Shown in pieces: positions 15,095 through 23,983 of a stretch of 64,000 nucleotides of DNA. The stretch is from NCBI RefSeq assembly GCF_014203955.1, contig NZ_JACHKA010000001.1, positions 2,387,001 through 2,451,000 on the forward strand, read 5' to 3'. The translations under genes were made by a program, and so were the position numbers. Below the pieces are notes generated by a model. That model made no database searches and was not told where the DNA came from. It was given only the letters and a program-made list of their open reading frames with translations. This DNA comes from Sphingobium lignivorans. Its GTDB lineage: Bacteria; Pseudomonadota; Alphaproteobacteria; Sphingomonadales; Sphingomonadaceae. Every line of letters starts with the position of its first letter. Positions within the stretch are counted from its first letter, which is position 1.

Positions 15095-16654
15095 TCAGCG
15101 CGCGCTCTCGAACTCCAGTTCCTGAATTGTCGCATTGGCCGTCGGGGCGAGGAGCACATTGCCTTTCACCGTGCCGGTCGCGCAGGTCCAGCTGAAGGTG
15201 CCGGAAAGCGCACCGGTGGCCCGGATGGGGGCATCCGTCCCGCAATCGCCCGCCTGCCGCTTCACATCCGCCAGTGCCTGCGCCCAGTGGGCGGCATCGC
15301 GATCCAGCAGAAAATTCATGGCCAGCGCGTCCTTCGCGGCCAGCACGTCTCCCGCCGCATAGATGCGTCCCGCCGCCGCATAGCCCTGCGCCAGGAGCGG
15401 CGAGACAGGCGTGGGCCGCGGCTTGATCGCACCCGCGCGATGGAGCGCCATGGCGGCATCCCAGACGGCGGGCGTGCTGCTGTTGTAGGTGCGGTTCGAG
15501 AAAGCGAAGAGGCCGATGCCCGCATCCGGCATCAGCAGCACGAAGCTGCCATAGCCCGGATAGCCGCCGCTGTGGCCCAGCGTCAGCCCGAGCGCGCAAT
15601 CCCGCGCGACACGCATACCGAAGCCATAAGTGACGCTCTGGCGGCAGGCATTCGCGCCGCCGCTCGCCCCGGGGCGCTGCGCCAGCGAAGCGAAGCCGGC
15701 CCCCTGCACCAGCATCCGCACCGACGCGCGCGGCAGGGGACCGCTCTGCTCGCCCGCGCGCGCCGGCCAGGCGGAGAGCAGGAAAGCGACATAGCGCGCA
15801 TAATCATTCGCGCTGACCTGCAGGCCGCCCATGGCATTGAAGGCGCCGTCCGCCAGCTCGGGCTCGGGCCGCCATGCCTCATCCTCCCACCGATAGCCGA
15901 GGGCACGCCGGGCGAGCGGCGCGGCCGCCACGTCATAACCGCTCGACGCCATGCCGAGCGGGCGCAGGATATGGCGCTGCATGTAATCGGCATAAGCCAT
16001 GCCGCTCACATTCGCGACGATCCGCCCGAGCACCGCATAGCCGAAGTTCGAATATTCGAATACCGTGCCGGCCGGGCGGCTGAGCGGCACGCCAGCCTCC
16101 AGCATCGCGGTGAAGGCGGCCTGCGGCAGATATTGCTGGCGATCGCCCCAGGGATTGTCCGTGACGAGACCGGCGCTGTGCGTGAGCAGATCGCGCACGC
16201 GGATGCGCGGCCAGTCGGCCGGATAGGTCCAGCCGCGCATCTGCGGCACATGCTTCTCGGCAAGATCGTCCAGCGAGAGCTTGCCGGCATCGCGAAGCTG
16301 GAGAATGGCAAGCGCGGTGAAGGACTTGGTCATCGAGGCGATGCGGAACAGGCTGTCCGCGCTCACCGGGCGGCGCTGCTCCAGATCCTGGACGCCCAGC
16401 CCCTTCACATGGACGAGCCGGCCATTGGCGACGATGCCATAGACCATGCCGGGCGAATGGCTCTCCCGCTGATAATCGGCGAAGATGCGGTCGACGTCCG
16501 GCAGGGCGGCAGCAATTTCGGGCGGCAGCGACGCATCAGCATCGGCCGGAGTGGACGCGGCGACGGGCTGCGCGATCCCGGGCGCGGCTGCGGCCACGAG
16601 CGAAAGGGCGAGCGGCGCGGCGAGGCACGGCATGATCCTTGCGGCGATCGACAT
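15095..16654 (-). CDS. serine hydrolase, class C beta-lactamase family
   Basis: A 519-residue exported protein. A signal peptide spans about residues 1-29 (PCLAAPLALSLVAAAAPGIAQ). The beta-lactamase/penicillin-binding-protein fold carries all three active-site motifs: SxxK as SMTK (in FRIASMTKSFTALAIL), YxN as YSN (in FEYSNFGYAVLG) and HSGG in LTLGHSGGYPGYGSF in place of KTG. HSAGLVTDN is the usual intermediate motif. A C-terminal extension of about 130 residues follows the catalytic domain. Such proteins are usually esterases or D-amino-peptidases rather than resistance enzymes. ATG 16654 gives the signal peptide. It lies inside the rimM-trmD gap on the same strand, an unusual place. Confidence 0.88.
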   Translation of the reverse strand: MSIAARIMPCLAAPLALSLVAAAAPGIAQPVAASTPADADASLPPEIAAALPDVDRIFADYQRESHSPGMVYGIVANGRLVHVKGLGVQDLEQRRPVSADSLFRIASMTKSFTALAILQLRDAGKLSLDDLAEKHVPQMRGWTYPADWPRIRVRDLLTHSAGLVTDNPWGDRQQYLPQAAFTAMLEAGVPLSRPAGTVFEYSNFGYAVLGRIVANVSGMAYADYMQRHILRPLGMASSGYDVAAAPLARRALGYRWEDEAWRPEPELADGAFNAMGGLQVSANDYARYVAFLLSAWPARAGEQSGPLPRASVRMLVQGAGFASLAQRPGASGGANACRQSVTYGFGMRVARDCALGLTLGHSGGYPGYGSFVLLMPDAGIGLFAFSNRTYNSSTPAVWDAAMALHRAGAIKPRPTPVSPLLAQGYAAAGRIYAAGDVLAAKDALAMNFLLDRDAAHWAQALADVKRQAGDCGTDAPIRATGALSGTFSWTCATGTVKGNVLLAPTANATIQELEFESAR

Positions 16655-16827
16655 GGCGTTCGGTTTCCCCCGGGGCAGAATGGCAATGCAAAGCCGCACC
16701 ATAAGGAAGAACGAGGAGGAAAAGCCAGATATTCAAGCCGGGTTCGGCCGCGCGAATGTCCAGGCGAAGGGCGATTGCAGTGCCGAGACCGGCGCGACGG
16801 GCGGAAGGCTCCGCCAGCCGCGCGCGC

Positions 16828-17310
16828 TCAGTCGATGAAGGCCGCCTCGATGACGGCGCGCGCCTCCTCGATGCGGACAGCGTGGATCGGCACCATGAAG
16901 CGCTTGCCGTCCGGCTTCTCGATCTCGAGAACGTCCCCGGCGCCGAAATTCTCGACCGAGACGATCGTGCCGACCACCGTGTCGGGATCGACCACGCACG
17001 GCAGGCCGATCAGATCGACATGATAATATTCGCCCTCCGCCAACGGCGGGAGTGCCGAGCGGGGCACGGTGAGTTCCGTGCCGCGCAGCGCCTCGGCGGC
17101 GTTGCGGTCCGCGATCTCCGCGAACCGCGCCACCGCGCCATTGGGCCCCGGGCGGATGGCCCGGAGCGTCAGGGTCCGCCCGCCGGCATTCAGGCCAGCG
17201 TAGCGCTTCAGGCTGTCCGGCCCCTCGCCAAAGAGCTTGAGGCGCACTTCGCCCGTCACGCCATGCGCGCCAATGATGGCGGCGAGCGTGACGGGGCGAT
17301 CAGGTTGCAA
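16828..17310 (-). CDS. rimM: ribosome maturation factor RimM
   Basis: A 160-residue cytoplasmic factor that binds S19 and helps mature the 3' domain of 16S rRNA. The N-terminal domain begins LAAIIGAHGVTGEVRLKLFGE, and the PRC-barrel domain has EYYHVDLIGLPCVV, GTIVSVENFGAGDVLEIE and KRFMVPIHA. The only reasonable start is TTG 17310, three nucleotides after the rpsP stop with GAGGG upstream, implying coupled translation. The next gene downstream is a serine hydrolase instead of trmD. Confidence 0.95.
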   Translation of the reverse strand: MQPDRPVTLAAIIGAHGVTGEVRLKLFGEGPDSLKRYAGLNAGGRTLTLRAIRPGPNGAVARFAEIADRNAAEALRGTELTVPRSALPPLAEGEYYHVDLIGLPCVVDPDTVVGTIVSVENFGAGDVLEIEKPDGKRFMVPIHAVRIEEARAVIEAAFID

Positions 17311-17312
17311 GC

Positions 17313-17765
17313 TCAGCCCTCGACCTGCGCTTCAGCCGGAGCCTCCTCGGCCACGGCTTCCTCGGCGGCGGGCTCTTCGGCCGGCGCCTTGGCGGCTTCC
17401 TCGGCAGCCTTGGCGGCGGCTTCGGCTTCAGCCAGCTTCTCGGCCTTCTCCTCGGCGCGGTCCTTGGCCTTCTTGCCCGGCTCGGCCTTGTTCGGATTGT
17501 TGCGCGCCGCGCGCTCCTTCACGCCGGCGGCGTCGAGGAAGCGGGCCACGCGGTCGGTCGGCTGCGCGCCGACGCTCACCCAGTGCTTCGCGCGCTCGAC
17601 GTCGATCACGATGCGCTTCTCGTCGTCCTTGGCGAGCAACGGATTGTAGCTGCCGATGCGCTCGATGAAGCGACCGTCGCGCGGCGAGCGGCTGTCCGTC
17701 ACCACGATCTTGTAATAGGGACGCTTCTTCGAGCCGCCACGCGACAGGCGAATGCTGGTTGCCAT
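17313..17765 (-). CDS. rpsP: 30S ribosomal protein S16 with long acidic tail
   Basis: A 150-residue protein. Residues 1-85 are a standard S16: [39 protein letters not shown] and [23 protein letters not shown]. The remaining ~65 residues are a low-complexity Ala/Glu/Lys tail ([20 protein letters not shown] and similar), longer than in enteric S16 but common in alphaproteobacteria. Second gene of the ffh-rpsP-rimM unit. Confidence 0.97.
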   Translation of the reverse strand: MATSIRLSRGGSKKRPYYKIVVTDSRSPRDGRFIERIGSYNPLLAKDDEKRIVIDVERAKHWVSVGAQPTDRVARFLDAAGVKERAARNNPNKAEPGKKAKDRAEEKAEKLAEAEAAAKAAEEAAKAPAEEPAAEEAVAEEAPAEAQVEG

Positions 17766-17821
17766 AAGTTCCTTACCTTACCTTTCTAACGAATTCAGAC
17801 TGTTGGTTCTAAAAATTCCGG

Positions 17822-19306
17822 TCATTTCTTGAAATTCTGGAAGCCGGGCGGCAGCCGGGGCATGTCCGGCATCCCGGGCAGGCCCTTGAGCCCGCTCAGA
17901 TCGCCGGCCGGGCCGCTCGCAGGTCCGCCGCCGCCGCCAAGCAGGCCACCGAGCCCGCCTCCGCCACCGCCGCCGGTGAACATCTTCGCCAGTCCCTTGA
18001 GACCGCCCATCTTCTTTATCTTCTTCATGGCCGTCTCCATCTCCTTGTGCATCTTGAGGAGACGGTTGACGTCCTGCACCTGCAGGCCCGCGCCCTTGGC
18101 GACGCGGATCTTGCGCTTGGCATTGAGCAGCTCGGGCTTCTCGCGCTCCTTGAGAGTCATGGAGCCGATGAGCGCGTCGAGATGGATCAGCGTCTTGTCG
18201 TTGACGCCGGCATTGGCCATCTGCGCCTGCGCCTTCTTGAGGCCGGGGATCATGCCCGCGAGCATGCCGAGGCCGCCCATCCTCTGCATCTGGGAGAGCT
18301 GGGCGCGCAGATCGTTGAGATCGAACTTGCCCGCCGCCATGCGCTTGGCGAGCTTGTCCGCATCCTCCTGCTGGATCGTCTCGGCCGCGCGCTCGACAAG
18401 GCTGACGACATCGCCCATGCCCAGGATGCGCTGCGCGACGCGCGCGGGATGAAAGGGCTCGAGCGCATCGAGCTTCTCGCCGGTGCCCGCGAACTTGATC
18501 GGCTGGCCCGTGACGGCGCGCATGGAAAGCGCCGCGCCGCCGCGCGCATCGCCATCCATGCGGGTGAGCACCACGCCGGTCAGCGGCACCTGCTCGGTGA
18601 AGCTGCGCGCGACGTTCACGGCGTCCTGGCCGGTCAGGCTGTCGACGACGAGGAGGATCTCGGCCGGATCGGCGACCTGCGCCACCGCCTTCATCTCGTC
18701 CATCAGCGCCTGATCGACATGGAGGCGGCCAGCGGTATCGAGCATCAGCACGTCGAAGCCCTGCAGCTTCGCGGCCTGCAGCGCGCGGCGCGCGATCTCG
18801 ACCGGCTGCTGGCCCGCGACGATGGGCAGCGTCGCCACATCGGTCTGCGTGCCGAGCACGGCGAGCTGTTCCTGCGCGGCGGGGCGATTGACGTCCAGCG
18901 ACGCCATCAGCACCTTCTTGCGCTCTTTCTCCTTGAGGCGCTTGGCCAGCTTGGCCGTGGTCGTCGTCTTGCCCGAGCCCTGGAGACCGACCATCATCAC
19001 GACGGCCGGCGGCGTCACGTCGATCAGCAGATCGGACGCGTCCGCGCCAAGAGTCTCGGTGAGCGTGTCGGAGACGATCTTGACGACCATCTGGCCCGGC
19101 GTGACCGAGCGCAGCACGTCCGAGCCGACGGCGCGTTCCGTTGCCTTGTCGACGAAGGCGCGCACGACCGGGAGGGCCACGTCCGCCTCGAGCAGGGCGA
19201 TTCGCACCTCGCGCATCGCGGCGCGCACGTCATCCTCGGTGAGCGCGCCGCGCCCCCGGAGCTTGTCGAACACACTGCCCAGCCGATCGCTCAGACTGTC
19301 GAACAT
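17822..19306 (-). CDS. ffh: signal recognition particle protein Ffh
   Basis: A 494-residue SRP54-type GTPase that binds signal sequences on nascent inner-membrane proteins with 4.5S RNA. N domain (EDDVRAAMREVRIALLEADV), G domain with P-loop GLQGSGKTTT (residues 107-116), DTAGRLHVD and TRMDGDARGGA, and methionine-rich M domain (LSQMQRMGGLGMLAGMIPG, KKIKKMGGLKGLAKMF). The tail is strongly glycine-rich before a final PPGFQNFKK. ATG 19306 is preceded in frame by a TTG at 19309. First gene of the translation cluster. Confidence 0.97.
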   Translation of the reverse strand: MFDSLSDRLGSVFDKLRGRGALTEDDVRAAMREVRIALLEADVALPVVRAFVDKATERAVGSDVLRSVTPGQMVVKIVSDTLTETLGADASDLLIDVTPPAVVMMVGLQGSGKTTTTAKLAKRLKEKERKKVLMASLDVNRPAAQEQLAVLGTQTDVATLPIVAGQQPVEIARRALQAAKLQGFDVLMLDTAGRLHVDQALMDEMKAVAQVADPAEILLVVDSLTGQDAVNVARSFTEQVPLTGVVLTRMDGDARGGAALSMRAVTGQPIKFAGTGEKLDALEPFHPARVAQRILGMGDVVSLVERAAETIQQEDADKLAKRMAAGKFDLNDLRAQLSQMQRMGGLGMLAGMIPGLKKAQAQMANAGVNDKTLIHLDALIGSMTLKEREKPELLNAKRKIRVAKGAGLQVQDVNRLLKMHKEMETAMKKIKKMGGLKGLAKMFTGGGGGGGLGGLLGGGGGPASGPAGDLSGLKGLPGMPDMPRLPPGFQNFKK

Positions 19307-19738
19307 CAATCACCTCAACTGCGGCCGAAACCGCGAAAAACCTGCATTCAGCCCCACAACGGAAAAAGCGCCGGTGGGCGAAACCTCGCCGACCAGCGTC
19401 GATCCCCGAGGCCCTTATGCGGGCCCAGCCAGGACTGTCAGAGCGCCCGGAGAGGCGGAACACCGCCCTCGGGACGAGGGGCCGTTAGCCCAATGGCGGC
19501 GAATTGGCAAGATCGGGCGCGGGGAGCGGCACGGAACATGGGGAAGATGGCGCAGGCCGCGAAGCCCTTGAAGCAGTCCGGTGCCGGACCCAACTGGAGA
19601 AGAGACCGCCCGGATGATCCAGAGCGGCACAGGAAGCGCCGTCAACGGCTTGTCAGGACATTTTCGGCAAGACGATTGCCGGTTTTTCGTCGCCCGCTTT
19701 GCTGCTATCGTGCCGGCGAGGCTCAAGAGAGGTAATGC
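19307..19738. other. intergenic region between divergent ffh and epsI
   Basis: This 432-nt gap must contain the promoters of ffh and epsI. I found no tRNA-like, repeat or riboswitch-like structure. Long open frames crossing it are antisense shadows without protein-like motifs. An AGAGAGG ribosome-binding site for epsI lies at its right end. Confidence 0.5.
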
Positions 19739-20464
19739 GTGTCCATCGAAGGCAAGATTTTCCCGGGCGAGGAAACGCCAGCACAATCCAGCAGGCTGAA
19801 CCGGCGGCACATCATCATGGGCGGCGCGCTGCTCGCGGTGAGCGGCCTCGCCTTCGCGCGCACGCCCAAGCGGCGCTACCCGGAGCTCAACGACAAGCAG
19901 TTCAGCGCGCTGTTCCCGGCAACCTTCGGCGACTGGCGCCCCAACAATGTGAGCGAGCTGGTGCTGCCGCCCGAAAGCGAGCTGGCCGACAAGCTCTATC
20001 AGCACATCCTGACGCGGACCTACGTCAACCCGAAGACCAACGCCGCAGTGATGTTCCTGGCCGCCTACAACAGCATGCAGCTCAACAACGTGCAGCTGCA
20101 CCGGCCGGAAATCTGCTATTATGCCTCGGGCTTCTCGATCGACCGCAGCCGGCCGGTGGAAATCGGCTTGCCGGGCGGTGACGAGATCCCCGCGCGCACC
20201 GTCACGGCCACCATGGGCTCGCGGACCGAGAACATTCTCTACTGGACGCGCATCGGCGAGGACTTCCCGCAGAGCTGGGCCGCCCAGCGGCTCGCCATGA
20301 CCAAAGCCAATGTCGAGGGCTATCTCGCAGACGGCCTGCTGCTGCGCATGTCCGTCATCAACGACGACCGCGACCAGTCCGTGAAGCAGATGACCGATTT
20401 CGTCACGGGCATGATGGCCGCCGGCGGCCCGCAGACGCGCCGGCTCCTCATCGGCAACGCCTGA
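19739..20464 (+). CDS. epsI: exosortase-associated protein EpsI
   Basis: A 241-residue envelope protein with the EpsI domain. An N-terminal twin-arginine-containing hydrophobic segment (RLNRRHIIMGGALLAVSGLAFA, residues about 19-40) serves as membrane anchor or signal. The domain shows FPATFGDWRPNN, YQHILTRTYVN, VMFLAAYNSMQLNNVQLHRPEICYYASG (the conserved HxPExCYxxxG motif) and the arrangement typical of the type paired with V-type exosortase. Starts at GTG 19739 with AGAGAGG upstream. It faces the exosortase gene convergently across a 205-nt gap. Expected to act with it in sorting PEP-CTERM proteins or in linked polysaccharide export; the exact activity of EpsI is not settled. Confidence 0.88.
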   Translation: MSIEGKIFPGEETPAQSSRLNRRHIIMGGALLAVSGLAFARTPKRRYPELNDKQFSALFPATFGDWRPNNVSELVLPPESELADKLYQHILTRTYVNPKTNAAVMFLAAYNSMQLNNVQLHRPEICYYASGFSIDRSRPVEIGLPGGDEIPARTVTATMGSRTENILYWTRIGEDFPQSWAAQRLAMTKANVEGYLADGLLLRMSVINDDRDQSVKQMTDFVTGMMAAGGPQTRRLLIGNA

Positions 20465-20475
20465 TCCCCTGCCCT

Positions 20476-20504
20476 CGCTCCCGCGCCGCCAAGGCGCCGG
20501 AGCG
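20476..20504. terminator. hairpin between convergent epsI and exosortase genes
   Basis: CGCTCC-c-GCGCC and GGCGC-c-GGAGCG form an 11-bp stem with one mismatch and a 5-nt loop, 12 nt after the epsI stop. No T-run follows, so terminator function is inferred from position. Confidence 0.4.
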
Positions 20505-20669
20505 AACGCCACGCATCGCGCACCATCATGAGATGAGACGGATCACGCGATCCGGCAACCGCGCGTTGACGCCTGCCGGCGAGAGCAAGAGCCTGCATTT
20601 CACAAGCGCGCCGCGAACGCTCTGAGTGCGCCTCACCCCGCTGCTTGCGGCAGGGGGTTATGCGCGAGG

Positions 20670-21605
20670 TCAGGCAGTGCCTGTGGCGGGTTGCTCGGCC
20701 GGCGGGGGCGTCGCGTCCTTCGGATTCTTGAGCCCGGGCCAGAGCAGCCCGAGCAGATGGTCGATCGCGAAGATGGTGATGAGCGCGGTCATGAACATGG
20801 TCATGCCGGCAAAATCATGCAGGAAGCCCTGCGCCGCCGCTTCGCCGCCATGATAGGTCAGCAGCACCAGCAGCAGGATGCGCACGAAATTGGCGAACAC
20901 CGCGACCGGAACGATCGCGAGAAACATGAGCAGCGCATAGCGGACATTCGCGTGATGCCGCAGATAGACATAGAAGAGCGCGATCGCGGACAGGGAAATC
21001 AGCGAGTTGAGGCCAGCGCATGCCTCGGCCACGAGCAATTGGTACTGCCCCACCTGGATGGTCACACCGGCAGACGCCGTCGGATAGCCCAGATGGTAAA
21101 GCAGCGACACCGCGCCTTCCGAGAGAAAAATCTTGAGCGGATTGGTCACCATCGCCACCAGCGTGTCGGGCGGCGGGAGCACGAAGAGCAGGTAGATCAG
21201 CGGAAACCACATCTGCTTGATCGCCGCCCAGCCCACGAAGCTGAACAGGGTCGCGACGACGAGGCCATACATGAGATAGCCCTCCGTCTCCACGATGTGG
21301 CTGACGCGCGACACGAAATAGAGCAGCAGCAAAGGCACGAAGACGACCGCGACGGTCCACGCCGGCGCCGGCCTGAACAGCGGGCGCGCCTTCTGCCACT
21401 CGCGCAGCAGCAGCCAGAGGCCAGTCGCCAGCACGATCGGCCCATGGGCGCCCTGTTCGGTCGACCAGCTCTCGTTCGCCACGAGCGCCAGGGTCGGGAT
21501 GATGACCGACAATATGCCGGCCGCGAGGATCGGGTTCGCGGTCAGCCAGTCGAACATCGACTGGAAAAAGCTCTTCTGCTTTACGAGGGATGCGTCGGTC
21601 GCCAT
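20670..21605 (-). CDS. xrtV: exosortase (V-type candidate), membrane transpeptidase
   Basis: A 311-residue protein with about eight transmembrane segments. The three exosortase catalytic residues are visible in order: C196 in VAEACAGLNSL, R242 in VFANFVRILLL and H263 in FLHDFAGM. FPLIYLLFVLPPP is another family signature. Known of exosortases: they recognise C-terminal PEP-CTERM signals at the inner membrane, cleave and probably attach the proteins to the cell surface, by analogy with archaeosortase/sortase chemistry. The pairing with EpsI suggests the V subtype, which I infer. A candidate substrate with a PEPATWAM signal is encoded at 45513-46043. Confidence 0.88.
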   Translation of the reverse strand: MATDASLVKQKSFFQSMFDWLTANPILAAGILSVIIPTLALVANESWSTEQGAHGPIVLATGLWLLLREWQKARPLFRPAPAWTVAVVFVPLLLLYFVSRVSHIVETEGYLMYGLVVATLFSFVGWAAIKQMWFPLIYLLFVLPPPDTLVAMVTNPLKIFLSEGAVSLLYHLGYPTASAGVTIQVGQYQLLVAEACAGLNSLISLSAIALFYVYLRHHANVRYALLMFLAIVPVAVFANFVRILLLVLLTYHGGEAAAQGFLHDFAGMTMFMTALITIFAIDHLLGLLWPGLKNPKDATPPPAEQPATGTA

Positions 21606-21750
21606 GTCAACTCTTTGCTCGGGGCCGCAAGCCTATCAACGGGGCGTTAAGAGCTGATGACTGCCTGACCATCGCCATAGCGAATAGTACCCCCCACGGA
21701 CAAGAACCTACGGATATAACCACGGTTATACTGACTGCCTCATATGAATT

Positions 21751-22548
21751 TCACCACCAGTAAGCGATAGCCCGAATTTCGACGCTGACCCGGGGCTGTG
21801 CATCATCGGGACATCCCGGATCGTCGAAGGCCACATGCGGCACGCATCCGGCGACATCCGGCGCGCTGTCATGGGTCTTGAAGACGATCGCCTCGTCGCG
21901 CGTCATGTCCGGGAACCAGTGCCAGCGATGCGCGGGATCATGGGCAACGACATAGCCCTCGAAGCTCCAGTCCCCGGCGGGACTGTCGAAGATCGCGTCC
22001 GCCTCGATGAGTTCCCGGCCCCGCAGGCTTCCCGCATCGCAGAGCGCGAGCGGCACGTCCTGCGGCGCCGGCGAGAGCACGCGCCAGACATTGTAGTGCG
22101 CCGCGCGGGAATAGGCGCCGGGCCGGGGCTGCGAGCGGCGGGAGAAATCCGCGCCGGTGGCCTGGCTGACATCGACATGCGCGAAGCGCGCGGGATAGCT
22201 GTTGTCGCTCGAACCCGCCCGGCCGGAGCGCTCGGAGAAACGCAGGATCGGCTTGCCGGTCACCACGACGTCATCGGCGCCGGTGACGCGACCCAGCAGG
22301 GCCTCGACCTGCGCCGCATAAGCAGGGCGCTGTGCCTCCTCCGCCGGATCGAGATCCAGGACATGCGGCACGATGATGAAGCCCTGATCGTCCAAGGCCA
22401 GCGCCTGCGCGCGACCATCGACCAGCGGCATGAGACGCGGCGCAACCACCACCGTGTCCCGTCCATGATCATTGGCATGGTAACGGGGCCGCTCGCCGGT
22501 GCGCGCGGCATAATTGATGCAGGCGGTGCCACGATCCGTCTGCTCCAT
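21751..22548 (-). CDS. CmcJ/NvfI-family oxidoreductase
   Basis: A 265-residue soluble protein of the CmcJ/NvfI (AsaB-like) family, putative 2-oxoglutarate/Fe-dependent or related oxygenases. Signatures: INYAARTGERPRYHAND at the N-terminus, ARFAHVDVSQATG with the H-x-D pair, YNVWRVLSP, and FKTHDSAPDVAGCVPHVAFDDPGC followed by PRVSVEIRA. Members include cephalosporin 7-alpha-methoxylation and fungal biosynthetic enzymes, but most bacterial ones are uncharacterised. The ATG at 22548 is preceded by GGGAGAGAAG, which decides against the in-frame GTG at 22566. It is divergent from an MHS-family transporter across 60 nt, so the two may be a shared uptake-and-modification unit; inference. Confidence 0.78.
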   Translation of the reverse strand: MEQTDRGTACINYAARTGERPRYHANDHGRDTVVVAPRLMPLVDGRAQALALDDQGFIIVPHVLDLDPAEEAQRPAYAAQVEALLGRVTGADDVVVTGKPILRFSERSGRAGSSDNSYPARFAHVDVSQATGADFSRRSQPRPGAYSRAAHYNVWRVLSPAPQDVPLALCDAGSLRGRELIEADAIFDSPAGDWSFEGYVVAHDPAHRWHWFPDMTRDEAIVFKTHDSAPDVAGCVPHVAFDDPGCPDDAQPRVSVEIRAIAYWW

Positions 22549-22608
22549 CTGGATCTTCTCTCCCACAGCAAGGCAGATTAAAGCAAATGCCCGGCCGAAG
22601 GAAGGCTT

Positions 22609-23973
22609 TTGCCACTCGACAAAGGGCCGCCCCTCTCTCCACTATGCGCCCAGGCACAATCGGGCGACGGGACGGACAGCTTGCCGGACAGCAGACAGGA
22701 CTTCGCCCGGCGCAGGGCGCTGCGCTCGATCGTCGGCGGCTCGCTCGGCAATTTCGTCGAATGGTATGACTGGTACGTCTATTCCGCCTTCTCCGTCTAT
22801 TTCGCGAGCCGCTTCTTCCCGGCCGGTGACCAGACCGCGCAACTGCTGAGCACCGCCGCGATCTTCGCGGTCGGTTTCCTCGTCCGCCCGATCGGCGCCT
22901 GGCTGATGGGCACTTATGCCGACCGGCATGGCCGCAAGGCCGGCCTCGCGCTCTCGGTGAGCCTGATGGGCGGGGGATCGCTGCTCATCGGCCTCATGCC
23001 GACGGCCGACACCATCGGCCTTGCCGCGCCGGCGCTGCTGCTGCTCGCCCGGCTGCTGCAGGGGCTGAGCGTGGGCGGCGAATATGGCGCCAGCGCGACC
23101 TATCTCGCGGAAATGGCCGGCCCCAGGCGGCGTGGCCTCGTCTCGAGCTGGCAATATGTCACGCTGATCGGCGGGCAGCTCGCGGCGCTGGCCGTGCAGC
23201 TCAGTCTCCAGGCCATGCTCAGCGAGACAGCGATGGAGCAATGGGGCTGGCGCGTACCGTTCGTCATCGGCGCGATGCTGGCGCTCGGCGTCTTCTACCT
23301 GCGGCGCCGGATCGACGAGACCGCCGATTTCGCAGCGGCGCGAGCGAGCGGTCGCCGCTCCGGCGGCTTCGCGCTGGTGCGGGAGCATCCGCGCGAGGCG
23401 CTGCTGGTGATCGCGCTCACCGCGGGCGGCACGCTCGCCTTCTATGCCTACACCACCTACATGCAGAAATATCTGGTCAACTCGGCCGGCTTCACCCGTC
23501 CGCAGGCGACAATCATCATGGCATCGGCGCTCGGGGTGTTCATGCTGATGCAGCCCCTCTTCGGCGCCTTGTCCGATCGCATCGGGCGGCGGCCGCTGCT
23601 GATCGGCTTCGGGGTGGCCGGCACCTTGCTCACGGTGCCCCTGTTCACCGCCATCGGCCAGGCGACGAGCGCGGCGGGCGCCTTCGGGCTGGTGCTGGCC
23701 GGGCTGCTCGTCGTCTCGGGCTATACGTCCATCAACGCGATCGTGAAGGCGGAGCTCTTCCCGCCGCACATCCGCGCGCTCGGCGTGGCGCTGCCCTATG
23801 CCATCGCCAATGCCCTGTTCGGCGGCACGGCGGAATATATGGCGCTGTGGCTCGTGCAGGTCGGCCACGAGGCGCTGTTCTTCTATTATGTGAGCGGCAT
23901 GTGCGCGCTCTCGCTCATCGCCTACTGGCGCATGCGCGAAACCGCCGTGCATGGCGCGATGGGCCGGGGCTGA
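22609..23973 (+). CDS. MHS-family MFS transporter (alpha-ketoglutarate permease-like)
   Basis: A 454-residue, 12-helix major facilitator of the metabolite:H+ symporter group. Characteristic points: GNFVEWYDWYVYSAFSVYFA at helix 1, GTYADRHGRKAGL (motif A) between helices 2 and 3, LQGLSVGGEYGASATYLAE at helix 4-5 (the MHS EYG motif) and GALSDRIGRRPLL between helices 8 and 9. Related to KgtP, ProP and shikimate transporters, so a carboxylate or zwitterion is the likely substrate. No ATG precedes the first helix in frame; TTG 22609 follows GAAGGAAGG and is chosen. Convergent with tesB across 10 nt. Confidence 0.85.
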   Translation: MPLDKGPPLSPLCAQAQSGDGTDSLPDSRQDFARRRALRSIVGGSLGNFVEWYDWYVYSAFSVYFASRFFPAGDQTAQLLSTAAIFAVGFLVRPIGAWLMGTYADRHGRKAGLALSVSLMGGGSLLIGLMPTADTIGLAAPALLLLARLLQGLSVGGEYGASATYLAEMAGPRRRGLVSSWQYVTLIGGQLAALAVQLSLQAMLSETAMEQWGWRVPFVIGAMLALGVFYLRRRIDETADFAAARASGRRSGGFALVREHPREALLVIALTAGGTLAFYAYTTYMQKYLVNSAGFTRPQATIIMASALGVFMLMQPLFGALSDRIGRRPLLIGFGVAGTLLTVPLFTAIGQATSAAGAFGLVLAGLLVVSGYTSINAIVKAELFPPHIRALGVALPYAIANALFGGTAEYMALWLVQVGHEALFFYYVSGMCALSLIAYWRMRETAVHGAMGRG

Positions 23974-23983
23974 CCGGCCCCGT

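Noticed and set aside
15095-16654. Beta-lactamase resistance gene
   Set aside because: It has SMTK/YSN/HSGG of the class C family, but the KTG motif is replaced and there is a long C-terminal extension, as in esterase/peptidase relatives; resistance is not supported.
14870-17023. 717-codon + frame opposite the serine hydrolase
   Set aside because: Arg/His-rich antisense shadow with no fold-like pattern.
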